From: Oerskovia turbata
GTDB taxonomy: Bacteria; Actinomycetota; Actinomycetes; Actinomycetales; Cellulomonadaceae
Assembly: GCF_000718325.1 (NCBI RefSeq)
Contig: NZ_JOFV01000012.1
Location: 1 to 64,000, forward strand
DNA length: 64,000 bases
Reading direction: 5' to 3'
The notes under the pieces were generated by a model, which had not been told where the DNA came from, did no database searches, and was given only the letters and a program-made list of their open reading frames with translations. Shown here piece by piece: positions 44,035 through 52,385 of this stretch (within the stretch, counting starts at the first letter, position 1; every line of letters begins with the position of its first letter). The position numbers and the translations under genes were made by a program.

Positions 44035-45195
44035 ATGCGCGACTCTCAGCCCTCGACCGTCGACCACACCTGCGCTGCCGGACCCGCCGAGAGCCCGTGC
44101 CGGTGCGAGGCACTGCCGGGCGCCGGACGAACCCGACGTCGTCGGAGGCTCGGGACGCGCCTCGCCGGGGTCGCGCTCGTCGTCGTCCTCGCGAGCGGGA
44201 CGGCCGCGACCACGGGCGACTCGGCTGCGACCGCGACCGGGATCTCGACCACCGCGACCGGTGACATCGAACGCGCGAACGCCCAGGAGAAGGCGAGCAG
44301 GTTCGTCGAACGCGCGACCCGCACGGTCGAACGGGCCACCGGGAAGGTCGACGAAGGCCTCCGTCTCGCGCTCCGTCGCGCGGTCGACGAGGTCGACGAG
44401 CAGGCCGAGAGGACCGGACGCACGCCCCGCCCCCTGCTCGCCAGAGGGCTCGTGCGACTTCGCGACGCCGTCGAGCACGCCGAAGGCCTCGACGCCCGGG
44501 TGCGCCTGGCGATCGCGAGCTTCGAGTTCGAGCAGTCCCGCGTCGCCGCTGCCGAGCAGGCAGCAGCAGAACAGGCGGCAGCCGAACAGGCAGCCGCAGA
44601 ACAGGCCGCGGCCGAGCAGGCAGCCGCAGAACAGGCCGCGGCCGAGCAAGCTGCCGCAGAACAGGCCGCCGCAGAACGAGCCGCCGCCGAGCAGGCCGCG
44701 GCCGAGCGCACCGCTGCAGCACAGTCGGCCCCCGCGCAGCAGACGCCCGCCGACCCGTCCACCCCTGCGGCGCCGTCCCCGTCGATCCGGGAGATCGGCG
44801 AAGCAACCCTGCGCAGCCTTCCCGGCAACGGCGGGGTCTCGCTCTCCTGGGACGACCCGGGCCTCTCAGGCCACCTCGGCGGCGTGTGGAAGGGCAACAC
44901 CTCGACCATCCTGGTCAACGCGTCACGGCTCGCCGGCCAGCCGTCGAAGACCAAGGACGTCATCCGGCACGAGATGGCGCACATCTACCAGGGCCGGCTC
45001 ATGGCAGCGCACGGCATGTCGTGGTCGCAGATCGACGGCCTCCTCGCAGGCGCCTTCGGCTCCAACGCGAGCGAGAAGGTCGCAGACTGCGTAGCGATCC
45101 GCTTCGGCGCCTCCTGGGTGAACTACACGAGCGACTGCTCCGGCGGGGACAAGCAGGCGTGGGTCGACGCGCTCATCGGCGGCTACCTCCCCTGA
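44035..45195 (+). CDS. Exported HExxH protein with an 11-unit AAAEQ coiled coil
   Basis: 386 aa. A basic segment RTRRRRRLG is followed by a hydrophobic helix (RLAGVALVVVLASGTAATT, about 40-58), so the rest should be outside the membrane. Residues 80-170 are helical and charged. Residues 171-225 are eleven perfect-length AAAE[Q/R] pentads. A C-terminal domain (about 255-386) carries VIRHEMAHIYQGRL (H312, E313, H316), a zinc-protease-type HExxH. Downstream, EKVADCVAIRFGASWVNYTS may provide the third ligand. I do not recognise a named family. A wall-associated metallopeptidase on a rigid stalk is the best inference. Confidence 0.75.
   Translation: MRDSQPSTVDHTCAAGPAESPCRCEALPGAGRTRRRRRLGTRLAGVALVVVLASGTAATTGDSAATATGISTTATGDIERANAQEKASRFVERATRTVERATGKVDEGLRLALRRAVDEVDEQAERTGRTPRPLLARGLVRLRDAVEHAEGLDARVRLAIASFEFEQSRVAAAEQAAAEQAAAEQAAAEQAAAEQAAAEQAAAEQAAAEQAAAERAAAEQAAAERTAAAQSAPAQQTPADPSTPAAPSPSIREIGEATLRSLPGNGGVSLSWDDPGLSGHLGGVWKGNTSTILVNASRLAGQPSKTKDVIRHEMAHIYQGRLMAAHGMSWSQIDGLLAGAFGSNASEKVADCVAIRFGASWVNYTSDCSGGDKQAWVDALIGGYLP
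44545..44709 (+). repeat. 15-bp tandem repeat, 11 units, coding AAAEQ
   Basis: Exactly 165 bp encoding eleven pentads; the last two end in Arg or vary (AAAER). The DNA units differ at third positions (GCAGCAGCAGAACAG, GCCGCGGCCGAGCAG), so the protein repeat is being kept. Confidence 0.9.
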
Positions 45196-45259
45196 CCGCC
45201 ACGACCCGCCCGCAGCGCTCTCGGTGGCGCGATCCCACCAGCCCCGTACGATCGCACCC

Positions 45260-47149
45260 GTGACGCCAGACGCCCCGCGCCGGTCCCAGACCGCCCCGAG
45301 CAGCAGGACCACGACGACCACGGAGGACGCCTCCGCGTCCGACGCGGCCGCACCGTCCCCCGCGACCGCACCGGTCGCACCAGGACGCCAGGACGTGGCC
45401 CCGGGCGGTGAGCGACCCACCCGACCCCCGCTGCGCCGTCGGGCGTGGGCGTGGCTCCAGCACTACGCGCGACGCTTCTCCACGACCGGGCTCGTCCTCG
45501 CCCTGCTCTTCTTCTGCTACTCCCTGACCCCCTCGCTCATCCCCCGCGCCTGGTACTACCAGGCGCTCATCACGGGCATGAGCATGGTCGGCGGGTACGG
45601 GATCGGGGCGTTCGTCGAGTGGTTCGCCCTCAAGGTCGGGCTGCGGATCCGTTGGAGCCCACGCGTGAGCCGCATCGCCTGGTGGGTCCTGGGGGCCGCG
45701 ACGATCGTCCTCGTGCCGCTCTTCCTGGTGCTCGGCGCACGCTGGCAGCACGAGCTGCGCGCCCTGTTCGGCATGCCCGAGCAGGCGCCGGCCAACGACG
45801 TCGCGGTCGTGTTCGTCGCAGTCCTCATCGCGATCGGCGTCCTGCAGCTCGCCCGCGCGCTGCGCCGCGTCGCGCAGTGGGTGAGCCTGCTGGTCGACAA
45901 CATCATGCCCAAGCCGATCGCCCGCTTCCTCAGCGGGGTCATCGTCGCGGTCGTGGTCGTGCTGCTGTTCAACGGCGTCATCTGGGCCGGCGTGCTGCAC
46001 CTGCTCAACAACGTCTACGCGAGCGCCAACGAGCAGATCGACCCTGCGCTCGACGCGCCGACCTCGCCCGAGCGGTCCGGCTCCCCGGAGTCCGGCTCGT
46101 CGTGGGCGTCGCTCGGTGCCGAAGGACGACGCTTCGTGACGCTCGGCCCCACCCAGGCCGAGCTCACCGAGTTCGCCGCGGGCGGCGACGTGGTCGACCC
46201 GGCCGACGTCCAGGTCCCGATCCGCGTCTATGCGGGCCTCGACCCTGCAGGCGACCTCGACGCGACCGCGCAGCGCGTCGTCGACGAGCTCGACCGCACC
46301 AACGCCTGGGACCGGTCCGTCCTGGTCGTGGCCACCACCACGGGCACCGGCTGGGTCGACCCCGGCATGAGCAACTCGCTCGAGCTCATGCACGGCGGCG
46401 ACACCGCGATCGCCTCGATGCAGTACTCGTACCTGCCGAGCTGGATCAGCTTCGTCGGTGACCGCAGCACCCCGCCCGACGCCGGCAAGGCCCTCTACGA
46501 GGCCGTGTACGAGGCCTGGTCCGCCCAGCCCGAGGACACCCGGCCGAAGCTCATGGCGTTCGGCATCTCGCTCGGCTCGTTCGGCGCACAAGGCGCGTTC
46601 AGCGGCCTGCAGGACATGACGACCCGCACCGACGGCGCCATGTTCGTGGGCACACCCAACTTCACGCCCAACTGGACGGACTTCACGGCGAACCGCGACC
46701 CCGGCTCCCCCGAGTACTCGCCCGTTTACGAGGAGGGCAGCCAGATCCGCTGGGGCACCGAGGTCTCGAGCGCCGCGAACATCTGGACCGTGCCCGGCAC
46801 GTGGGAGACCCCGCGCATCGTCTACGTCCAGCACGCGTCCGACGGCGTCACCTGGTGGTCCCCCACGACCCTGTGGTCCGAGCCCGACTGGATGCGCGAA
46901 CCCCGCGGCCCCGACGTGCTCGACGCCGTTCGGTGGCGCCCCGTCGTCACGTTCTGGCAGCTCACGGGCGACCTGTTCGTCGCGGCCGCCTCCGACATCC
47001 CCGCCGGTCACGGACACGTCTACTACCTCGAGTACGCCGACGGCTGGTCGGCCCTCAACGCCCCCGACACCTGGACGGACGCCGACACCGCACGGCTCAA
47101 GGAACAGATGCTGACCAAGCAGCCCGCGGCGTCGAGCTCGACGGGCTGA
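45260..47149 (+). CDS. Membrane alpha/beta hydrolase (PF10081-like)
   Basis: 629 aa. A 60-residue low-complexity N-terminus is followed by five or so helices (for example TTGLVLALLFFCYSLTPSLI and GYGIGAFVEWFALKVGLRIR). A C-terminal hydrolase-like domain has the nucleophile elbow FGISLGSFGAQGAF (Ser near 437). This layout matches the actinobacterial alpha/beta-hydrolase family once called DUF2319, whose substrate is unknown. TACGAT ends 7 bases before GTG 45260 with no Shine-Dalgarno, indicating a leaderless mRNA. An upstream in-frame GTG at 45224 is less likely. Confidence 0.85.
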   Translation: MTPDAPRRSQTAPSSRTTTTTEDASASDAAAPSPATAPVAPGRQDVAPGGERPTRPPLRRRAWAWLQHYARRFSTTGLVLALLFFCYSLTPSLIPRAWYYQALITGMSMVGGYGIGAFVEWFALKVGLRIRWSPRVSRIAWWVLGAATIVLVPLFLVLGARWQHELRALFGMPEQAPANDVAVVFVAVLIAIGVLQLARALRRVAQWVSLLVDNIMPKPIARFLSGVIVAVVVVLLFNGVIWAGVLHLLNNVYASANEQIDPALDAPTSPERSGSPESGSSWASLGAEGRRFVTLGPTQAELTEFAAGGDVVDPADVQVPIRVYAGLDPAGDLDATAQRVVDELDRTNAWDRSVLVVATTTGTGWVDPGMSNSLELMHGGDTAIASMQYSYLPSWISFVGDRSTPPDAGKALYEAVYEAWSAQPEDTRPKLMAFGISLGSFGAQGAFSGLQDMTTRTDGAMFVGTPNFTPNWTDFTANRDPGSPEYSPVYEEGSQIRWGTEVSSAANIWTVPGTWETPRIVYVQHASDGVTWWSPTTLWSEPDWMREPRGPDVLDAVRWRPVVTFWQLTGDLFVAAASDIPAGHGHVYYLEYADGWSALNAPDTWTDADTARLKEQMLTKQPAASSSTG

Positions 47150-47173
47150 GCCGCCGCGCCCCACCCCACCCCG

Positions 47174-47238
47174 CCGCTGAGTGCGGAGCACTTGTCGCGA
47201 CACGCCGGGTCGCACGACAACTGCTCCGCACTCAGCGG
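47174..47238. repeat. Inverted repeat copy 1 of the CGCTGAGTGCGGAG family (upstream of metG)
   Basis: Arms CCGCTGAGTGCGGAGCA (47174-47190) and its complement (47222-47238) continue after one mismatch with TTGTCG / CGACAA. The loop holds CGACACGCCGGG. It starts 24 bp after the hydrolase stop and ends 19 bp before the metG leader promoter, so it could serve as the hydrolase terminator. Confidence 0.85.
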
Positions 47239-47257
47239 GGCTCGAGGGCCCCGCTGG

Positions 47258-47263
47258 TAAGGT
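47258..47263 (+). promoter_or_regulatory. Extended -10 of the metG leader transcript
   Basis: TGG directly before TAAGGT forms a TGn extended -10. Seven bases separate it from ATG 47271, placing the start of transcription at or next to that ATG. No good -35 is seen, as expected for an extended -10. Confidence 0.6.
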
Positions 47264-47270
47264 CGTGCGC

Positions 47271-47330
47271 ATGAGCTTCTCGTCAACCGTCATGATGCGC
47301 CCCGCCCGGGGCCCTTTCGTGATGCGCTGA
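47271..47330 (+). CDS. Methionine-rich leader peptide of metG (19 aa)
   Basis: MSFSSTVMMRPARGPFVMR, then TGA. Four of 19 codons are ATG (positions 1, 8, 9 and 18), including a tandem pair. It appears leaderless, beginning at the predicted transcription start. It is followed 15 nt later by an intrinsic terminator and 118 nt later by metG. Peptides of this kind measure charged tRNA supply in ribosome-mediated attenuation; here the sensed amino acid would be methionine. It is far too short to be found by length-based gene calling. Confidence 0.7.
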   Translation: MSFSSTVMMRPARGPFVMR

Positions 47331-47354
47331 CGCGCTCCACCACCCAAGGCCTCG
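47299..47354 (+). promoter_or_regulatory. Attenuator stems 1:2 and 2:3 in the metG leader
   Basis: Stem 1:2: GCCCC (47299-47303) pairs with GGGGC (47308-47312). Competing stem 2:3: CGGGGCC-UU (47307-47316, one bulged C) pairs with AAGGCCUCG (47346-47354) through nine pairs including one G-U. That pairing uses the left arm of the terminator at 47346-47369. A ribosome halted at Met8-Met9 (47292-47297) would cover segment 1, free segment 2 and block the terminator. The pairings are read by eye; no folding energy was calculated. Confidence 0.6.
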
Positions 47355-47370
47355 CCGTAGCGAGGCCTTT
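47346..47370 (+). terminator. Attenuating intrinsic terminator before metG
   Basis: A perfect 10-bp stem AAGGCCTCGC / GCGAGGCCTT with a CGTA tetraloop, followed by TCGTGTGT. It is inside the metG leader, 79 nt before the metG start, so it would abort transcription before the gene. Confidence 0.8.
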
Positions 47371-47448
47371 CGTGTGTCCGGGCCCGGTGCGGTCGAGGCG
47401 CCACCGCACCCGTCAAGGGTGCCCGTCGTCCCCGAGAGGACTCTCGCC

Positions 47449-49020
47449 ATGACCGCCCAGACCTCCCCCGCCAGCACACCCGCCCGGCCCACCTTCTACG
47501 TCACGACCGCCATCCCCTACGTCAACGGCGACCCGCACCTCGGTCATGCGCTCGAGCTCGTCCAGACCGACGTCCTGGCCCGCCACGCACGCCTGCGGGG
47601 GCGGCCGACCCGCTTCCTGACCGGCACCGACGACCACGCCCTCAAGAACGTGAGCGCCGCCCGCGCCGCGGACCGTGAGGTCGGGGGGTTCGTCGCCGAG
47701 CGCGTCGAGGACTTCCGCGCCCTGCGCCCTGCGCTGTCGTTGTCCACGGACGACTTCCTGTCGACGTCGTCCGACCCTCGTCACCGCCCCGGCGTCGAGG
47801 CGCTGTGGCGTCGCTGCGCCGAGGCCGGCGACTTCTACCGACGCTCCTACGAGGGCCTGTACTGCGCGGGCTGCGAGCAGTTCTACACCCCCGACGAGCT
47901 CGACGCGTCGGGCCGCTGTCCGGAGCACGCGCCCCTGCCCGAGCGCGTCGTCGAGGAGAACTGGTTCTTCCGGCTGTCCCGCTACGGCGACCGCATCCGT
48001 GAGGAGATCGCGACGGGGCGCGTGCGCATCAACCCCGCCGCCAAGCGCAACGAGGTCCTCGCGTTCGTCGACGCCGGGTGCGAGGACTTCAGCGTCTCGC
48101 GGCCAGCAGCCCGTTCGGACAGGTGGGGCGTCCCTGTCCCGGGCGACCCCTCGCAGGTGGTGTACGTCTGGTGGGACGCGCTGACCAACTACGTCACCGC
48201 GCTGGGCTACGGCGGCGAGGGCACTGACCCGGCAGACCCCGGAGCGGCGGACGACTACCGCACCTGGTGGTCGGGCGGCGACGAGCGCGTGCACGTGATC
48301 GGCAAGGGCATCACACGCTTCCACGCGGTGTACTGGCTCGCGCTCCTGCTCTCGGCGGGCGAGCCGCTGCCCACCACGATCCACGTGCACGACTACGTCA
48401 CGGCCGGTGGCGCCAAGCTCGCCAAGTCGACGGGCACCGCGGTGCACCCCGTCGGGCTCGTGGACGCGTACGGCACCGACGCCCTGCGCTGGTGGTTCGC
48501 GCGCGAGGTCCCGCTCCTGGGCGATGCCGAGTTCACGACCGAGCGCCTCGTCGCGCGGCACGACGACGAGCTGGCCCACGGCGTGGGCAACCTGGTCAAC
48601 CGCACGCTCACGCTCGTGCACCGGTTCCGGGACGGCGTCGTGCCCGCGCTCCCCCGCACCCTGGCGAGCGCACCCGACGAGCTGGGCTCCGCCGTCGGGC
48701 AGGTCGCCCCTGCCGTGGACGCGGCCCTCGCGGACGCGGACCTGCGGACCGCGACCGGGGCCGTGTGGCGCATCGTCGACGCGGCCAACCGGTACGTCGA
48801 CGCCGAGAAGCCCTGGGAGCTCGCAGCCCGCGAGCGCGCCGGAGGGACGGGCACGGGCGAACGTCTCGACGAGGTGCTCGCACGGCTCGTCGAGGCGTGC
48901 CGGGTCGTGGCGGTCGAGCTCTCGCCCTTCGTGCCCGACGGCGCCGCCCGCCTGCGCGCCCAGCTCGGCGCCGGGACCCGCGTGAGCCCGCCGACGCCGG
49001 TCTTCCCCCGCCTGGCCTGA
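47449..49020 (+). CDS. metG: Divergent methionyl-tRNA synthetase (MetG-like class I ligase)
   Basis: 523 aa. HIGH-type motif DPHLGHALELVQTDVLARHA near residue 25; zinc knuckle YCAGCEQFYTPDEL ending in RCPEH; EENWFFRLSRYGDRIREEI; FHAVYWLALLLSAGEPLPTT. The KMSKS loop reads GGAKLAKSTGTAVHP and the usual TGTDEHG is TGTDDHA, so both catalytic signatures depart from the norm. The anticodon-binding helical domain follows (GVGNLVNRTLTLVHRF). It charges tRNA with methionine if active. GAGAGG precedes ATG 47449. It may be a second MetRS. A Met-rich leader and terminator precede it, and related inverted repeats flank the locus. Confidence 0.88.
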   Translation: MTAQTSPASTPARPTFYVTTAIPYVNGDPHLGHALELVQTDVLARHARLRGRPTRFLTGTDDHALKNVSAARAADREVGGFVAERVEDFRALRPALSLSTDDFLSTSSDPRHRPGVEALWRRCAEAGDFYRRSYEGLYCAGCEQFYTPDELDASGRCPEHAPLPERVVEENWFFRLSRYGDRIREEIATGRVRINPAAKRNEVLAFVDAGCEDFSVSRPAARSDRWGVPVPGDPSQVVYVWWDALTNYVTALGYGGEGTDPADPGAADDYRTWWSGGDERVHVIGKGITRFHAVYWLALLLSAGEPLPTTIHVHDYVTAGGAKLAKSTGTAVHPVGLVDAYGTDALRWWFAREVPLLGDAEFTTERLVARHDDELAHGVGNLVNRTLTLVHRFRDGVVPALPRTLASAPDELGSAVGQVAPAVDAALADADLRTATGAVWRIVDAANRYVDAEKPWELAARERAGGTGTGERLDEVLARLVEACRVVAVELSPFVPDGAARLRAQLGAGTRVSPPTPVFPRLA

Positions 49021-49030
49021 CCTGTCGCCT

Positions 49031-49093
49031 CGCTGAGTGCGGAGTTCTTGCGCGACTCGCCGGGCGTTTCTCGCAAGAACTCCGCACTCAGCG
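49031..49093. repeat. Inverted repeat copy 2 of the CGCTGAGTGCGGAG family (downstream of metG)
   Basis: A perfect 22-bp stem, CGCTGAGTGCGGAGTTCTTG plus CG, around a 19-nt loop containing CGACTCGCCGGG. Arms and loop resemble the copy at 47174-47238. It fills the space between convergent metG and ramB, ending ten bases from each stop, so it should act as a bidirectional terminator. Confidence 0.9.
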
Positions 49094-49102
49094 GGAGGGC
49101 GG

Positions 49103-50653
49103 CTACCGCAGCGCCGGGGCGTGCGACTCCAGGAACCGGAACACCTCGGTCTGGTCCACGCCCGGGAACGCCCCGACCGGCATCGCGGCGAGCATGCTCG
49201 CGTGCGGACGCGCGCTCGGCCACGACCGGTCCGCCCAGCGCTCGGTCAAGGCCGCGGGCGGGCGACGGCAGCACGACTCGTCAGGGCAGCGTGAGACCGT
49301 GCGCTCCGTCGTCTCGCGCCCGCGGAACCACTTGACGTGCCCGAACGGCACGCCCACGCTGACGGAGAACTGGCCGTCGTCGGAGTCCTGGACGCGTGAG
49401 GTGCACCAGTAGGTGCCGGTCGGGGTGTCGGTGTACTGGCTGAACGGGCTCAGTCGGTCCTCGACCGCGAACACCGTGCGCGCGGTCCAGTTGCGGCACA
49501 CGTACTGGCCCTCGACCGCGCCGAGGGGGTCCGCGGGGAAGCGCACGCCGTCGTTCTCGTACGCCTTGTGGATGATCCCCGACTCGTGGATCTTCATGAA
49601 GTGCACCCCGATGCCCAGGTGCGTCGTGGCGAGGTTCGTGAACCGGTGGGCCGCGGTCTCGTAGGACACCGAGAACGCGTCGCGCAGGTCCTCGACCGAG
49701 ATCTCGCGCGCGTCCTTGGCCTCCTTGAGGAGCTTGACGGCGTCGCGCTCGGGGAGCAGGAGCGCGGCCGAGAGGTAGTTGGCCTCGACGCGCTGGCGCA
49801 GGAACTCGCCGTAGTCGCGCGGCTCGTGGTGCCCCAGGACGTGCGACGCGAGCGCCTGCAGCAGGGCTGAACGCGGATCGCTCGACGCGCGCGTGCCCGT
49901 GCTCGGCAGGTACACGCGGTGGTGGCGCAGGTCGATCACCGAGCGGGTCGAGTGCGGCAGGTCGTGCACGTAGTGCAGCGAGAAGCCCAGGTGCGTCGCG
50001 AGGTCCGCGGCCACACGCTGGGACATGGGACCTCGCGCATGCCCGACGCCGTCGAGCAGCTCGCGCGCGGTGGCCTCCAGCTCGGGGAAGTGGTTGTCCT
50101 GGGCTCGCATGGTCGCGCGGAGCTCGGTGTTCGCGCGGCGCGCCTCCTCGGGGGTCGCGGCCCGTTCGGTGTGCAGGCGCTCGAGCTCGCGCTGCAGACC
50201 GACGATGGCCTCGAGCGCGTCGCTCGGCAGCGACTTGCCGACCCGCACCGCACCGAGCCCGAGCGAGGCGAACAGCGGTCCGCGCTGCGCACGCTCGAGC
50301 TCGATCTCGAGGGCCGCCCGGCGCGTGGGCGGCTCGGCCGAGAGCAGGTCCTCGACGCTGGCCCCGAGTGCACGGGCGATCGCCTGGAGCTGGGAGAACT
50401 TGGGCTCGCGGCGCCCGTTCTCGATCACCGAGACCTGCGAGGGCGCCCGCCCGATCGCGGCCCCGAGCTCCTCGAGCGTCATGCCTCGCTCGGTCCGCAG
50501 GTGCCGGACCCGACGGCCGATCGTGAGGGCGTCGGCCTCGTCCTCGACGGGCAGCGTGCCGCCGAGCGGGGTGCCGCCCGGCAGCGCCCCGCCCTGCCGT
50601 CCGAGGAACTTCTGTGCTGACCGCGCGTCAGATGCCATGACTGAGGGTGACAC
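49103..50653 (-). CDS. ramB: RamB-type regulator of acetate/glyoxylate metabolism
   Basis: 516 aa. An N-terminal XRE helix-turn-helix ([40 protein letters not shown]) is followed by a degenerate IrrE-like segment ([20 protein letters not shown]). The C-terminal short-chain-acyl-CoA-regulator domain ends with Cys-rich [11 protein letters not shown]. RamB represses aceA/aceB and acetate genes in corynebacteria and mycobacteria. I set the start at GTG 50653 because AAGGAG lies 6 bases upstream; the internal ATG 50638 has no ribosome site. It diverges from aceA across a dyad operator candidate. Confidence 0.9.
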   Translation of the reverse strand: MSPSVMASDARSAQKFLGRQGGALPGGTPLGGTLPVEDEADALTIGRRVRHLRTERGMTLEELGAAIGRAPSQVSVIENGRREPKFSQLQAIARALGASVEDLLSAEPPTRRAALEIELERAQRGPLFASLGLGAVRVGKSLPSDALEAIVGLQRELERLHTERAATPEEARRANTELRATMRAQDNHFPELEATARELLDGVGHARGPMSQRVAADLATHLGFSLHYVHDLPHSTRSVIDLRHHRVYLPSTGTRASSDPRSALLQALASHVLGHHEPRDYGEFLRQRVEANYLSAALLLPERDAVKLLKEAKDAREISVEDLRDAFSVSYETAAHRFTNLATTHLGIGVHFMKIHESGIIHKAYENDGVRFPADPLGAVEGQYVCRNWTARTVFAVEDRLSPFSQYTDTPTGTYWCTSRVQDSDDGQFSVSVGVPFGHVKWFRGRETTERTVSRCPDESCCRRPPAALTERWADRSWPSARPHASMLAAMPVGAFPGVDQTEVFRFLESHAPALR

Positions 50654-50673
50654 ACGCCACTCCTTGCGCACAA

Positions 50674-50695
50674 CAGAAGAAACATACTTCTTCTG
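50674..50695. promoter_or_regulatory. Dyad operator candidate between ramB and aceA
   Basis: CAGAAGAA-ACATAC-TTCTTCTG, a perfect 8-bp inverted repeat. A further half-site, GAAGAAG, follows at 50698-50704. It is the only A/T-rich patch in the intergenic region and sits 21 bp from the ramB start. Binding by RamB is inferred from position; it differs from the AAAnTTTGCAAA-type RamB sites I recall from corynebacteria. Confidence 0.6.
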
Positions 50696-50815
50696 CCGAA
50701 GAAGTCCTTGTGGACCCCTTGTGCGGCGAAGGAAGGTCGTTCCACGGCAACCGCTCACCCGGGCGGCGCGCCGGAACGAGTACCACCGCACGCAACGACG
50801 CTCTGGAGGCACCCC

Positions 50816-52267
50816 GTGACCACCCCGCCCATCATCAGCCGCCGCTCCGAGAACGAGTACGCCACGCCCCGGGCGTCCGCGACCTCCCGGACCGAGGCAG
50901 TCACGGCCCCCGTCCCCTCCCCCGCACCCGCCGGCACCAGCCACGCCCACAGCCACTCACCCTCGCGCCCCGGCGACCAGCGGCAGACCGCTGCCGACCT
51001 CGCCCTGTCGTGGGCGACCGACCCCCGCTGGTCCGACGTGCAGCGTGACTACACGGCCGAGGACGTCATCGCCCTGCGCGGCTCGGTCCGCGAGGAGCGG
51101 ACCCTGGCCCGCCGCGGCGCCGAGAAGCTGTGGGACCTCATCCACACCGAGGAGTGGGTGGCTGCGCTCGGCGCCATGACCGGAAACCAGGCCGTGCAGC
51201 AGGTCCGCGCGGGCCTCAAGGCCATCTACCTGTCCGGGTGGCAGGTCGCGGCCGACGCCAACCTGTCCGGCCAGACCTACCCCGACCAGTCGCTGTACCC
51301 CGCAAACTCGGTGCCGGCCGTGGTGCGCCGCATCAACAACGCGCTGCTGCGCGCCGACCAGATCGAGACCTCGGAGCGATCCGGCTCCCCCGCGGGCACC
51401 GCTCCCGAGCGCGACTGGATCGCCCCCATCGTCGCCGACGCCGAGGCCGGCTTCGGCGGGCCCCTCAACGCCTACGAGCTCATGCACTCGATGATCGAGG
51501 CGGGCGCTGCGGGCGTGCACTGGGAGGACCAACTCGCGTCCGAGAAGAAGTGCGGTCACCTGGGCGGCAAGGTCCTCGTCCCGACCTCGCAGCACATCCG
51601 CACGCTCAACGCGGCCCGCCTCGCCGCGGACGTCGCGGGAGTCCCGACCGTCATCATCGCCCGCACCGACGCGCTCGCCGCCGACCTCATCACGTCCGAC
51701 GTCGACCCCCGCGACCAGGAGTTCCTCACGGGCGAGCGCACCGCCGAGGGCTTCTACCGGACGCGTCCGGGCATCGACACGGTCATCTCGCGCGGCCTGG
51801 CCTACGCCCCGTACGCCGACCTCATCTGGGTCGAGACGGGCGAGCCCGACCTCGAGCTGGCCCGCCGCTTCGCCGAGGTCGTCCACGCGCAGTACCCCGA
51901 CAAGAAGCTCGCGTACAACTGCTCGCCGTCGTTCAACTGGAAGAAGCACCTCGACGACGCCCAGATCGCGAGCTTCCAGAAGGAGCTCGCCGCGATGGGT
52001 TACGCGTTCCAGTTCATCACCCTGGCCGGCTTCCACGCCGTGTCCCACTCCATGTTCGAGCTCGCCCGCGGCTACAACGACCGCGCGATGAGCGCCTACG
52101 TCGAGCTCCAGGAGGCCGAGTTCGCCTCCGAGTCCGACGGTTACACGGCCACCCGCCACCAGCGGGAGGTCGGCACCGGCTACTTCGACCGCGTCGCCAC
52201 GGCTCTCAACCCCGACAGCGCCACCCTCGCGCTCGCCGGCTCCACCGAGACCGCCCAGTTCCACTGA
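50816..52267 (+). CDS. aceA: Isocitrate lyase AceA
   Basis: 483 aa, first enzyme of the glyoxylate shunt: isocitrate to glyoxylate and succinate. The catalytic-cysteine loop [15 protein letters not shown] is near residue 243 and the substrate-site blocks [35 protein letters not shown] and [14 protein letters not shown] are intact. A 50-residue Pro/Ser/Ala/His-rich N-terminal tail precedes the region where mycobacterial ICL1 begins. GGAGG stands six bases before GTG 50816. It is divergent from ramB and followed by aceB after a repeat-containing gap. Confidence 0.96.
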   Translation: MTTPPIISRRSENEYATPRASATSRTEAVTAPVPSPAPAGTSHAHSHSPSRPGDQRQTAADLALSWATDPRWSDVQRDYTAEDVIALRGSVREERTLARRGAEKLWDLIHTEEWVAALGAMTGNQAVQQVRAGLKAIYLSGWQVAADANLSGQTYPDQSLYPANSVPAVVRRINNALLRADQIETSERSGSPAGTAPERDWIAPIVADAEAGFGGPLNAYELMHSMIEAGAAGVHWEDQLASEKKCGHLGGKVLVPTSQHIRTLNAARLAADVAGVPTVIIARTDALAADLITSDVDPRDQEFLTGERTAEGFYRTRPGIDTVISRGLAYAPYADLIWVETGEPDLELARRFAEVVHAQYPDKKLAYNCSPSFNWKKHLDDAQIASFQKELAAMGYAFQFITLAGFHAVSHSMFELARGYNDRAMSAYVELQEAEFASESDGYTATRHQREVGTGYFDRVATALNPDSATLALAGSTETAQFH

Positions 52268-52292
52268 TCCTCGCCTCCTCGCCTCGCCTCAC

Positions 52293-52360
52293 CGAGGTAG
52301 AGGCCACGCGTCGAGGTAGAGGGCTGCGGCCCTCTACCTCGACGACTCCCCTCTACCTCG
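52293..52360. repeat. 2 + 2 mirror array of CGAGGTAGAGG between aceA and aceB
   Basis: CGAGGTAGAGG at 52293 and 52312 is mirrored by CCTCTACCTCG at 52331 and 52350, each pair 19 bp apart. The inner pair forms a perfect 14-bp hairpin (TCGAGGTAGAGGGC, loop TGCG). It lies between the aceA stop and the aceB start and may cut aceB expression relative to aceA. Confidence 0.88.
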
Positions 52361-52385
52361 CGGCACAGACCATCGGAGCCATGCC

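Noticed and set aside
41582..44806. A minus-strand frame of over 1,000 codons running through nhaA
   Set aside because: Only its last 261 codons (YqeB-like) have protein-like features. The remainder is antisense to nhaA and the HExxH gene.
47240..47448. T-box or SAM riboswitch controlling metG
   Set aside because: I saw no T-box sequence, specifier loop or SAM-aptamer core; the space is filled by the short ORF and the competing hairpins.
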